A stretch of DNA of 60,142 nucleotides from Acinetobacter sp. (GCA_030152275.1 JASLHF010000079.1:1-60142), one strand, 5' to 3'; shown: positions 16,523 through 24,324, counted from the first letter of the stretch. Notes: generated by a model not told the origin, from the sequence alone. Numbers and translations are program-made.

Positions 16523-16576
16523 TTTGAAATTATATTGCTGAATAACCCTTCTAGGCTTGGTTTGTGCAACAAAGCC
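16205..16576 (-). mobile_element. IS5-family remnant (5' end, IS17-like)
   Basis: The minus strand opens at 16576 with the tip GGCTTTGTTGCACAAACC, the terminal inverted repeat of IS17-like IS5 elements. The transposase start codon is at 16522. Only about 370 bases remain before the IS30 sequence begins. Confidence 0.8.
16554..16576. repeat. 23-bp repeat, left copy, at the left border of the AT-rich cluster
   Basis: The 23 bases here, an IS5-family tip ending ...GTGCAACAAAGCC, recur identically and in the same orientation at 22844-22866. The two copies enclose the six-gene cluster. Confidence 0.85.
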
Positions 16577-16673
16577 TAATTAAATCTAAGCTTATAATTT
16601 AACTAAAATTATTTGTTGTATATCAACCAAACCAGTATTATCATAATATGTATTTTTTTATTCTATTGCTGCT

Positions 16674-18056
16674 ATGAAAATTCCCAATAAAATTAAATTA
16701 CCAGGTAAACCAAAGTACTTAAAGCTAACAGAAGACTTTGATTTTTTTGAACTTTTCAGAAATATTGAGCAAAAGTTTTCAGTATGTTTTTTGTTTGAGT
16801 CTTTGGGAGAAGATGATTACTTTTCACGTTATCATATTATGGGTTTTGATCCAGAAAAAATTTATTTTTCCAAAAGAATAGATGAGTTATGTATCGAGAA
16901 TACAAGTAATGGTACTATTGAAAAATATAAATGTGATAATTCATATAATTTACTTAGAGAATTAATCCCCCAAAATATAATCTCAAGAAATTATTCCGGT
17001 GGTTTAGTAGGTTTTTTAGGATATGATAGTATAAATTTATTTGAGCCTTCTTTAAATATTAAAAACAATAAAGATTTTGAAACCTTTAAATTTGGCTTAT
17101 ATTTAGATGGATTAGTTTATGACAAATTAACCGGTGAAATCTTCTATTTTTATTATACAAATAGTCGTTATGATAAAATTTTGGAAATCCTAAATGAAAA
17201 AATTAGTTATGACTCTAGTAATTTATTAAAAGTTGAAAGTATAAATAACTCAATGGATAAAGAGGAACATAGAAAAGCTGTATTAAAAGTAAAAGAATAT
17301 ATTAAATCTGGTTTAATTTTTCAATGTGAAGTTGGATTCAGAAAAAATTATAAAATAACTGGAAATCACTTAGAAATTTACTCTAAGTTAAGAAAAGAAA
17401 ATCCTTCTCCGCACATGTATTTTATGAAATTTAAAGAACAAAAAATAATTGGGGCTTCTCCTGAATTACTATTTAGATTACGTAATAAAGAAATGGAAAC
17501 CTTCCCTTTAGCTGGAACTGCTAAAAGAGGGAAAAATAAAGAAGAGGATAGAAAATTAGCAAGACAACTTCTTAGCGATCCTAAAGAAATAGCAGAACAT
17601 AATATGCTAGTGGATTTACATAGAAATGATTTAGGTAGAGTTGCTCAATTTGGAACTGTTAAAGTAAGAAAGTTAATGGATATAAAAAGATTTTCTCATG
17701 TTCAACATATTTCCTCGGAAATAGTAGGAATTATTGATGAAAAAAATGATATGTTTACAGCTTTAGCAGCAAATTTTCCAGCAGGGACATTAAGTGGTGC
17801 GCCTAAAATTGAAGCTATTAAAGTTATTGATGAGCTTGAAAATATAGGTAGAGGACCATATGGAGGGGCAATAGGTGAATTTTGTTTCAATGGAGATTGT
17901 GCTTTTGCAATTCCTATAAGAAGTATTTTTATTAAAGGTGATGAAGCTTATGTACAAACCTGTGGAGGAAACGTATATGATTCGAATCCAGAAGATGAAT
18001 ATATTGAAATTGAAAGAAAGTTCGCAGCCATGAAGAAAGTATTGGAATCATTTTGA
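16674..18056 (+). CDS. TrpE-like chorismate-utilising enzyme (anthranilate synthase component I type)
   Basis: A 460-residue chorismate-binding protein. The N-terminal part carries FESLGEDDYFSRYHIMGFDP, matching the TrpE LLES region, and GGLVGFLGYDSINLFEP. The catalytic part has FPLAGTAKRGKNKEEDRKLA near residues 280-299, EHNMLVDLHRNDLGRV, FPAGTLSGAPK and the C-terminal GGAIGEF...CGGNVYDSNPEDEY. The alanine in PLAGT, where PabB enzymes have the lysine of PIKGT, points to anthranilate or ADIC formation rather than 4-amino-4-deoxychorismate. FQCEVGF replaces the usual FQVxxSxR, so it is divergent. It overlaps no neighbour; the amidotransferase starts 10 bases after its stop. The strongly AT-biased codon use suggests it is not the host tryptophan gene. 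Confidence 0.85.
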   Translation: MKIPNKIKLPGKPKYLKLTEDFDFFELFRNIEQKFSVCFLFESLGEDDYFSRYHIMGFDPEKIYFSKRIDELCIENTSNGTIEKYKCDNSYNLLRELIPQNIISRNYSGGLVGFLGYDSINLFEPSLNIKNNKDFETFKFGLYLDGLVYDKLTGEIFYFYYTNSRYDKILEILNEKISYDSSNLLKVESINNSMDKEEHRKAVLKVKEYIKSGLIFQCEVGFRKNYKITGNHLEIYSKLRKENPSPHMYFMKFKEQKIIGASPELLFRLRNKEMETFPLAGTAKRGKNKEEDRKLARQLLSDPKEIAEHNMLVDLHRNDLGRVAQFGTVKVRKLMDIKRFSHVQHISSEIVGIIDEKNDMFTALAANFPAGTLSGAPKIEAIKVIDELENIGRGPYGGAIGEFCFNGDCAFAIPIRSIFIKGDEAYVQTCGGNVYDSNPEDEYIEIERKFAAMKKVLESF

Positions 18057-18066
18057 GGAGCATGTT

Positions 18067-18675
18067 ATGAAAATATTAATTATTGATAATTATGATTCCT
18101 TTACATTTAATCTTTATCAAATGTTAGGAGAAATTTTAAATTCATTAAAATATAAACAAATAATTAATGAATTTGAATTAATCGTCAAACGAAATAATAC
18201 AGTAACACTAAATGATATTAAGGAAATTAATCCAGATCGAATCCTAATTTCACCTGGCCCTGGTAATCCTAGTGACGAAAAATATTTCGGCATATCAAAA
18301 GAGGTTATTGTTAAATTAGGAAAACATATTCCTATTTTAGGAATATGTCTTGGAATGCAAGGTTTAGCTTATAGCTTTGGTGCTGATATTGTCCCTGCTA
18401 AGATACCAATGCATGGTAAAATCTCAACTATCACTCATAATAATCATGGAGTATTTAAAAATCTTCCACAAAATATTGAAATTATGAGATATCACTCTCT
18501 AGTCATTGATAATGATACACTACCTAATTGCTTTGAAATTACTGCTGTTATAGATAACGAGATTATGGGAATTAAACACAAAGAATTCCCTTTAGAAGGA
18601 GTTCAATTTCATCCAGAATCTTTTGCTTCAGAAGCTGGAAAAGAGCTATTAGAAAACTTTATCTTTATGCATTAA
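18067..18675 (+). CDS. Glutamine amidotransferase subunit (TrpG/PabA type)
   Basis: A 202-residue class I glutamine amidotransferase. It opens MKILIIDNYDSFTFNLYQML. The oxyanion motif SPGPGNPSD, the nucleophile motif GICLGMQGLAY and the His-Glu of VQFHPESFASEAG are all present, so the ammonia-producing site looks intact. It should feed ammonia to the TrpE-like partner encoded just upstream; a GGAG site precedes the ATG. The length is normal for TrpG/PabA. Confidence 0.92.
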   Translation: MKILIIDNYDSFTFNLYQMLGEILNSLKYKQIINEFELIVKRNNTVTLNDIKEINPDRILISPGPGNPSDEKYFGISKEVIVKLGKHIPILGICLGMQGLAYSFGADIVPAKIPMHGKISTITHNNHGVFKNLPQNIEIMRYHSLVIDNDTLPNCFEITAVIDNEIMGIKHKEFPLEGVQFHPESFASEAGKELLENFIFMH

Positions 18676-18682
18676 CTCTCTA

Positions 18683-18714
18683 AAAAGAGCTTATTGAAAT
18701 ATATAAGCTCTTTT
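18683..18714. terminator. Bidirectional terminator between the convergent halves of the cluster
   Basis: AAAAGAGCTTAT (18683-18694) pairs perfectly with ATAAGCTCTTTT (18703-18714) around an eight-base loop, flanked by A and T runs on both sides. It serves the amidotransferase gene and the opposing ligase gene. Confidence 0.88.
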
Positions 18715-18718
18715 AAAT

Positions 18719-20284
18719 TTAACTTTTGTAGAGTTCCTCAATTCTATCTTCATATAGATTTTTTATATACTGTTTTCTAGGTTTTCCAGATCGAGTCAAT
18801 AGCTCATTTTCTACGGTTAGGGCATCATCCAAAATAATGAATTTGTGAATTCTTTCATGAACTTCCAGACTTTTATTAATTAAAGAAATTTGATCATTAA
18901 GATGTTGATTATTTAACTTATTACAAGAATCTAAAGGCGAAATTAAAGCTATTAAATAAGGCTTACTATCACCATATACTAATCCAAAACCTACGCCCTC
19001 AATATTGTTAAGTTTTTGTTCAATAAAGTTAGTATTGATATTTTTACCACTATTAGATATTAAAATATCTTTCTCTCTACCTTTTATAAATAAAAAACCT
19101 TCATCGTCAATCTCCCCTATATCTCCTGTACACACCCATCCATCTTCTTTAAAAGTATCATTATTAAATATAGCATCATGGTTTAAATATCTATTAGTTC
19201 TAACTGGATTTGTCTTAACATGGATTAGAGAGTTCTCATCTAAGAAATATTCAATATTATCCCAAACTTTTCCGACAGAACCTATTTTATAGAATTTTGG
19301 AGTATTTGCACTTATCATATTCGTCTCAGACATTCCGTATCCTTCGTACATGGAAAGACCTAAACTTAGTAATTTATTTTTTAGCTCTAAAGAAGAAGGG
19401 GCAGCTCCTATAATCATTACTTTATAAAAACTTCCTAAGTAGTCTTTAATATCTGAATATATATAATCACGAATATTTTGAATAAATTCTAATTTTTCTT
19501 GACTTAATTCAGAATTCTGTAAAATATCTATAACTTGCTTTTTAAACCCATTTTTGGGTAGTTTATTATAAAGAATGTTGAATAAATTTTGATAAACACT
19601 AGGAACAGTTATTAAGATATCTCCATTAATTTTTTGAGCATTTAATAAAAATTTCAATGGTTCAGTCAAAGTTACATTGTAACCAAAAATTAAAGCTCCA
19701 AGAATATATTCAAAATGAACAATATGAGAAAATGAATGACAAACAACCCAGTTATCTTGACTTAAGACCCTATACTCTTTTATAAAATCATTTATAAAAG
19801 CCTGAGTAGAGCTATTATTAAACCTAAAAGACTTTAACTTGGAGTTACTCGTTGAGCCTGAAGTAAATGCAATTATATTAAATTTCAAATCATTAGAAAA
19901 TTTTTCTTTAGAAGATGGATTATTATATTTTAAAAAATCATCATAAATAATATATGATTTATTTTTAAAATATTCTTTTTGCAAAACTTCATTTGAAATA
20001 AAAAATAAATCTATATCTAAATAGTCAAGGTTTAATTTTAAATCTTCATTATTTAAATTCTCTGGTACTGCAACTAATTCCACACCTAAATCTATGCTAA
20101 TTAATGATGAAATAATCCACTCTATAGAATGTTTACCACATACACCGATTCTATTAATATTATCAAATTTATTATGCTCAATAATATTTTTCACGCAATC
20201 ATAGATATTTTCAAATGAAATAGAAGTTAATTGACTATTGGAATCAAAATAGTTAATTTTATTAGGATAGTTTGAGTAATGCAT
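18719..20284 (-). CDS. AMP-forming acyl/aryl ligase (ANL family)
   Basis: A 521-residue adenylate-forming enzyme. Visible core motifs are FTSGSTSNSKLK (P-loop; the usual G-x-P-K-G is altered but the lysine is kept), GYGMSETN near residue 315, VCTGDIG, FIKGREKDILISNSGKNI, and a C-terminal catalytic lysine in LTRSGKPRK. It should activate a carboxylate with ATP and pass it to a thiol, here probably the phosphopantetheine arm of the ACP encoded in the same operon. Given the TrpE/TrpG pair, an aminobenzoate is a natural substrate, but a fatty acid is equally allowed by the motifs. It is the last gene of the left-reading operon, 8 bases after the KAS III-like gene. Confidence 0.85.
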   Translation of the reverse strand: MHYSNYPNKINYFDSNSQLTSISFENIYDCVKNIIEHNKFDNINRIGVCGKHSIEWIISSLISIDLGVELVAVPENLNNEDLKLNLDYLDIDLFFISNEVLQKEYFKNKSYIIYDDFLKYNNPSSKEKFSNDLKFNIIAFTSGSTSNSKLKSFRFNNSSTQAFINDFIKEYRVLSQDNWVVCHSFSHIVHFEYILGALIFGYNVTLTEPLKFLLNAQKINGDILITVPSVYQNLFNILYNKLPKNGFKKQVIDILQNSELSQEKLEFIQNIRDYIYSDIKDYLGSFYKVMIIGAAPSSLELKNKLLSLGLSMYEGYGMSETNMISANTPKFYKIGSVGKVWDNIEYFLDENSLIHVKTNPVRTNRYLNHDAIFNNDTFKEDGWVCTGDIGEIDDEGFLFIKGREKDILISNSGKNINTNFIEQKLNNIEGVGFGLVYGDSKPYLIALISPLDSCNKLNNQHLNDQISLINKSLEVHERIHKFIILDDALTVENELLTRSGKPRKQYIKNLYEDRIEELYKS

Positions 20285-20292
20285 GATTTGAT

Positions 20293-21216
20293 TTACACTT
20301 TAGTTAATATTGTACCAGCCCAATTCTTATGACCAGTCCCTAATAAAAGGAATTTATCACCAGTAGACATATCATTTACTACACTATAATCTTTAAGATT
20401 AATTAATGTATCTGATGCATAGGCGTGAGCAAATTTTTTGATATTTTCTAAATATAACTGATTTTCATTAAATTTATTCTGCTTTCCAATCATTTGTACT
20501 ACAGGAATATTATAGTTATTCATAAATATTTTAGATATTTCATTTTTTTCCACACCACATTTTTTTAAAATATTATCAATTGCAATTTGCGATCCCTTAA
20601 AGGTAGCCATTAAATTTGCAACAAAATCATGTTCATAATCTAAATTCCACATATGAGGAAAACTATGATGATAAACTCCTTCAAAAATATAGTCTATTTT
20701 ACTGGTATCTGAAGAAACTATAAAAGATGAAGCTGCATCAGATAAGATACTAATGTCAGGAGACATTAGTCTAAACTTATTATTTTCTGGATTAACTTTA
20801 TCAGTAGTTACAACTAAAATATTTTTGTACCCATCTGCTTTAATAAGATTGACAGCCATATGCAATGCATTTATAGCATTAGCACACCCTGGTAGAAAAA
20901 CTCCTATAGGAAAGGCATTATTTAACTCGAGTGTATGCATTAACCATGCAATATCATATTCCGTATAGAATCGTTTTTCCCAAAAACTAGTTGATGCATA
21001 TACTAAAGCATCTATTTCCATACGATCAATATTAGCATCCTTTAAAGTCTTATTTATACTCGAATATGCTAGCTCAGCTGGCGTGCATCTTGCGTTAGAG
21101 AAGCTAAATACTCCTTTTTTATTAAATATTTCAACCAATTTCTCATCATTAATAATTGTTTCAATTGGCTCAATATTACCTAAAAAATAGTTTAATCCCA
21201 ATATTCCTACAGTCAT
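20293..21216 (-). CDS. KAS III-like condensing enzyme or acyltransferase with an altered catalytic triad
   Basis: A 307-residue thiolase-fold protein of the 3-oxoacyl-ACP synthase III family. The nucleophile is clear: C111 in FLPGCANAINAL. The usual second residue, His of PHQAN, is Asn (FMNNYN, 231-236), and the usual third, Asn of GNTS, lies in HAYASDT (264-270), which offers Ser268 and Asp269. Such replacements occur in KAS III relatives that transfer acyl groups to O or N instead of decarboxylating malonyl-ACP (CerJ- and ChlB3-like enzymes). It probably works with the ACP encoded 10 bases upstream. Its acyl donor and acceptor are unknown. Confidence 0.82.
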   Translation of the reverse strand: MTVGILGLNYFLGNIEPIETIINDEKLVEIFNKKGVFSFSNARCTPAELAYSSINKTLKDANIDRMEIDALVYASTSFWEKRFYTEYDIAWLMHTLELNNAFPIGVFLPGCANAINALHMAVNLIKADGYKNILVVTTDKVNPENNKFRLMSPDISILSDAASSFIVSSDTSKIDYIFEGVYHHSFPHMWNLDYEHDFVANLMATFKGSQIAIDNILKKCGVEKNEISKIFMNNYNIPVVQMIGKQNKFNENQLYLENIKKFAHAYASDTLINLKDYSVVNDMSTGDKFLLLGTGHKNWAGTILTKV

Positions 21217-21226
21217 TTTATACTAC

Positions 21227-21472
21227 CTAATTAATTTCATTTAATATATCTAGAATATCATTTAAATTATTTATTTTATTTTTAGTCATAGCTAATGACA
21301 TAATATCTATATTCAATTTCTCCTGTAATTCAATTATAAACTCAACCAACTTCATTGAATCAATATTTAAATCTTCAAAGTTAAGTGATAAATCTATATT
21401 AAATTTATCACCATTTACTTCAGAGATATACTTTAAAAAAACTTCTTGAATTATTTCTCTGTAATCTACCAC
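21227..21472 (-). CDS. Acyl carrier protein
   Basis: An 81-residue acidic helical protein with the attachment motif NIDSMKLVEFI; Ser39 is the phosphopantetheine site. The length and the D-S-M motif match discrete acyl carrier proteins. It lies between the HemB-like gene (16 bases upstream) and the KAS III-like gene (10 bases downstream), so it is the dedicated carrier of this operon rather than the housekeeping fatty-acid ACP, which sits in a fab operon. Confidence 0.9.
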   Translation of the reverse strand: MVDYREIIQEVFLKYISEVNGDKFNIDLSLNFEDLNIDSMKLVEFIIELQEKLNIDIMSLAMTKNKINNLNDILDILNEIN

Positions 21473-21488
21473 TTCTATGCTCGCTTAA

Positions 21489-22580
21489 TTAGTGCAAAAT
21501 ACTATTTTCTAAATAACTTTTTACATTTCTATCAATAATAAATTCAAAATTCTCTCCCATTGCTGCAACAGAAGTTATCCACATTTCGTTTAGTCTAGCT
21601 CTAGCTATTGATATATTTTTCTGCTGTGCTAAAACAGATAGCATATAAGTAGTACCAGAAACAGTATATCCACCCAGCTTCACGTTTTTACACTTTTGGA
21701 TCATTTCCTGCTTATTATTCAAAATTTCCGCAATATATTTAGCAGCAAAACTATTATTTTCATAAATTTTTATAACTTTTTCGTTGAGTAGAAAATCTTC
21801 AATAGCAGTAAAATCCTTCATTAAATTATTTAAATCACTCATTAAATGATAACTTTCTAACGGTTTAATAATACAATAATCTGAGCCACACCAAATATCA
21901 ATTAAAGCCCATAGTGTCATTTCTTTGAAGTTTCCAGGCAGTATTTTTTGCTGTGTTTGTTTAGCCGGCTCATCTAAATATACATAAGCCGTACTAGTCT
22001 CACTGTTTTGTGAGAAAGAGAAAATTTTTGTAAAGTTACCTGCTTTTTGAATTCCTTTTTTCGTAAAAATCACTTCAGTTGGAATTCTACCTAAAGTTAC
22101 AACTCCAAATACTTTATTTAAAGATAAAGTTTCACCAATTTTTTCTAATAATTCACATGTTAAAGCATAATCAAATTTATTATATGTATTTTGAACACCC
22201 CATTTTCCATCTTCTGTCAAGGCTAAGCCAAAAGGATCTACAATCAATTTTATTTCAGAGTCAATATTTTGAATAATATTTTTCAATTGTTCTTCAAATT
22301 TAGAAAAACTTTGTTCTATATCATTTAATTTACTTACAAATCGAAGGGCAATAGTCTCGACCCCTAACTCATACATCAAGTTGATTTCTTCACATGCTTT
22401 CTTCCAGCCATAAGTCATATATCCTGGCAAGCCCTTCGTATTAGCACTATCTTCAGGATTAAAAGTTATATTTACATCTACCGCTTGAACTAAGTTTTTA
22501 TTTTCAATACTTACTTCTAAACTTTCGTTCAATCTACGAGTAAATTTTTCATCGATTTTTTTAACTAAAGCTACATTCAT
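21489..22580 (-). CDS. Divergent HemB (porphobilinogen synthase)-like protein lacking one catalytic lysine and the metal site
   Basis: A 363-residue protein whose segments follow HemB in order: KGLPGYMTYGW for SMPGxxRxS (49-59), LIVDPFGLALTEDGKWG for the DVCLxxYTxHGHCG loop (112-128), IPTEVIFTKKGI for DMMDGRVxAIR (166-177), IFSFSQNS for LSYSAKYAS, CIIKPLESY for MVKPALxYLD (236-244), and GGYTVSGTTYML for AYQVSGEYAM (303-314). K239 aligns with the essential Schiff-base lysine. The other catalytic lysine is Asn192, and no cysteine remains in the metal loop. It is therefore unlikely to make porphobilinogen. It may bind one ketone or aldehyde substrate through K239. It is the first gene of the left-reading operon and shares its extreme AT bias. 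Confidence 0.75.
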   Translation of the reverse strand: MNVALVKKIDEKFTRRLNESLEVSIENKNLVQAVDVNITFNPEDSANTKGLPGYMTYGWKKACEEINLMYELGVETIALRFVSKLNDIEQSFSKFEEQLKNIIQNIDSEIKLIVDPFGLALTEDGKWGVQNTYNKFDYALTCELLEKIGETLSLNKVFGVVTLGRIPTEVIFTKKGIQKAGNFTKIFSFSQNSETSTAYVYLDEPAKQTQQKILPGNFKEMTLWALIDIWCGSDYCIIKPLESYHLMSDLNNLMKDFTAIEDFLLNEKVIKIYENNSFAAKYIAEILNNKQEMIQKCKNVKLGGYTVSGTTYMLSVLAQQKNISIARARLNEMWITSVAAMGENFEFIIDRNVKSYLENSILH

Positions 22581-22843
22581 TATTAAACCCTATTTAAATA
22601 TTTTTAAGAAAAGTATTATTTTTAAAGAGTAAAACTTAATTAAGTTTTATTTTCATATTCTTCTGATTGAAAAATATACGAAAAAATATATAGAAATAAA
22701 TAAATAATTACAAGCCCTATTTTTCAATATAAATAAGCAAAATTAATTTTTATTTTTCCATACCAATAAGGTATAATATCAACATACTTTAGAAGTATAT
22801 AATATATAATAAACTTAATTAAATAATATTTATAATTTTAGAT
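22581..22843 (-). promoter_or_regulatory. Leader and candidate operator of the HemB-like operon
   Basis: This 263-bp, very AT-rich stretch lies between the operon start and the right IS tip. It holds two short palindromes: ATACC-N5-GGTAT at 22760-22774 and ATACTT-TAG-AAGTAT at 22784-22798. They resemble operator half-sites and overlap the -10-like TATTATACC on the minus strand. There is no regulator gene in the cluster to assign them to. Confidence 0.35.
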
Positions 22844-22866
22844 GGCTTGGTTTGTGCAACAAAGCC
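22844..22866. repeat. 23-bp repeat, right copy: solitary IS5-family tip
   Basis: Identical to 16554-16576 and in the same orientation, with the tip (GCAACAAAGCC) outermost at 22866. No transposase sequence adjoins it, so it is a remnant end. It lies ten bases beyond the stop codon of the zinc-ribbon transposition gene. Confidence 0.85.
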
Positions 22867-22875
22867 GTTTCAAAC

Positions 22876-24306
22876 TTAAAATCTTACTGAAGAACAAGTT
22901 ATATTCGGCACCCAATATTTCTGATTATTAATCAAGATATTAAAACCATCTATTTCAACATTAATATCAACTTTATTTATATGATTACAAATGTTTTTAT
23001 CCAATCCATGAAAATATCCCAAACTCAGTCTCACCCAGACCAATTCATCAAAATTTTCTGTTGGATTTTTCATCATTGTTAGTAAATCCTTTTCTAACTT
23101 TTTTAAATTACTTCTATTTTTCGATTTTTTATCCAACATTCTTGTTAAGTTCAACTGAGTATCATAATTTTTATTTAGAAAGTTAAGAAAACCTGTTAAT
23201 GTCGCTGCTTGCCCTGGTGATTGATATAAGTAATGTTTCACATGCCACATTGTTGGTAAATCTAACCGAGATTGAATAACTAGCAGCATTAAAGCAGAAG
23301 CTGGTTTCATGGCTAAACGAGCAGAACGTATACTCGTCTTGCCTAAATCCATTTTATTTCTTAAAAACTGATAATAACTCTGAAGAATCTGATCAGAAAA
23401 TAGTGAATTGGAGCATGAATTAGCTAGTTTTCTCAATTGGTCATATTCAGAACAATGACCTTTAGATTGTGTATCTATTTGTAGATGATGCACTGCAACC
23501 AACCAACGCACTGGTAGCTCATATTTGCGTAGACCGCTTGCTCTTAATCTGTGTAATAAAAGCTCATAATCTGGGATCTTATCCCTCCAAAGATCATTTG
23601 TTTTTTCAAAAAATTGAATGTGTTTACGAATTAGCAATGCAGCCTTATGCGGTCCTACCTCATGATCAAGCCAATTCATATATTCTTCAAAGTAACCTTT
23701 AAGACTTGGATTCACTAATGTATTAACTAGTTCCTTAATCCTATTGCCCAATATTCTTCGCCATGAACATGATTCACAATATTTTCCACATCCAGCAGGA
23801 ATTTGTTGCTGACAGGTTAAACATTGAAGTGGTGGACAGCTTAAACATTTTTTACAAAGCATTTTGCCTGACAAAACATCCTGTTCAACCAACCTATATC
23901 TTCTACAACTTTGGCATGTCTGGTAATCACGGGTTGCACACTTTGGGCAAACTCTTAAATTATCCTCAAAACGACTGATACGAGACAAACGTTGTGATGC
24001 CACACCACACCGCTCACAAGCTTGAAACTCTCTATAATAAACTGAGCAGCTATTACAAACGGGGCCTTGTGCCGTTATTTTTCCTAATGGATATTCTGTA
24101 CGTTGACATCGAATACAGGGGCGATTAGTTTCACATTTTTGGCAAACAGCCAATTGATCAGTTTTGTGCAATCTTGAGCTTTTACCACATGATGGGCAAT
24201 CTCTTTTTTTAAAAACTCGCACATAGCATTTATGGCAATAGTTACGCTGTTTATAGCGTCGGTGTATCTTTTCAACCGCATTACCACATTCATCACACTG
24301 AGACAT
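22876..24306 (-). CDS. Zinc-ribbon protein of the transposition module (TniE-like)
   Basis: A 476-residue protein. The N-terminal 190 residues hold about nine CxxC pairs (CDECGNAV, CHKCYV, CPSCGK, CIRCQR, CERCGV, CPKCAT, CQSCRR, CLTCQQ, CESCSW), a string of zinc ribbons. The rest is helical (RLAMKPASALMLLV, AATLTGFLNFLNKN) and recalls the N-terminal DNA-binding part of tyrosine recombinases, but no catalytic R-H-R-Y set follows. It is the fifth gene of the TnsA-TnsB-TnsC-TniQ series, the place of tniE in Tn6022-type elements, so a role in recognising the comM target or in regulation is likely. GGAGGG precedes the chosen ATG at 24306. Confidence 0.65.
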   Translation of the reverse strand: MSQCDECGNAVEKIHRRYKQRNYCHKCYVRVFKKRDCPSCGKSSRLHKTDQLAVCQKCETNRPCIRCQRTEYPLGKITAQGPVCNSCSVYYREFQACERCGVASQRLSRISRFEDNLRVCPKCATRDYQTCQSCRRYRLVEQDVLSGKMLCKKCLSCPPLQCLTCQQQIPAGCGKYCESCSWRRILGNRIKELVNTLVNPSLKGYFEEYMNWLDHEVGPHKAALLIRKHIQFFEKTNDLWRDKIPDYELLLHRLRASGLRKYELPVRWLVAVHHLQIDTQSKGHCSEYDQLRKLANSCSNSLFSDQILQSYYQFLRNKMDLGKTSIRSARLAMKPASALMLLVIQSRLDLPTMWHVKHYLYQSPGQAATLTGFLNFLNKNYDTQLNLTRMLDKKSKNRSNLKKLEKDLLTMMKNPTENFDELVWVRLSLGYFHGLDKNICNHINKVDINVEIDGFNILINNQKYWVPNITCSSVRF

Positions 24307-24324
24307 AGCGTTTCCCTCCAAACA

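Larger units (their letters stand above)
16577..22843. other. Putative chorismate-derived small-molecule cluster of foreign origin
   Basis: Six genes between two IS5-family tips: a TrpE-like enzyme and a glutamine amidotransferase read right; a HemB-like protein, an ACP, a KAS III-like acyltransferase and an AMP-forming ligase read left. The two sets converge on one terminator. The DNA is far more AT-rich than both the host and the rest of the transposon. A plausible scheme is chorismate to anthranilate (or aminodeoxyisochorismate), activation by the ligase, loading on the ACP, and acyl transfer by the KAS III-like enzyme; the HemB-like step is open. No transporter, resistance or regulator gene is in the cluster. 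Confidence 0.65.

Noticed and set aside
21489..22580. A housekeeping hemB gene
   Set aside because: One catalytic lysine and all metal-loop cysteines are missing, and it lies in an AT-rich cargo operon with an ACP gene.
16554..22866. The 23-bp direct repeats as att sites of a site-specific integrase
   Set aside because: They match the terminal repeat of an IS5-family element, and no integrase gene is present between or beside them.
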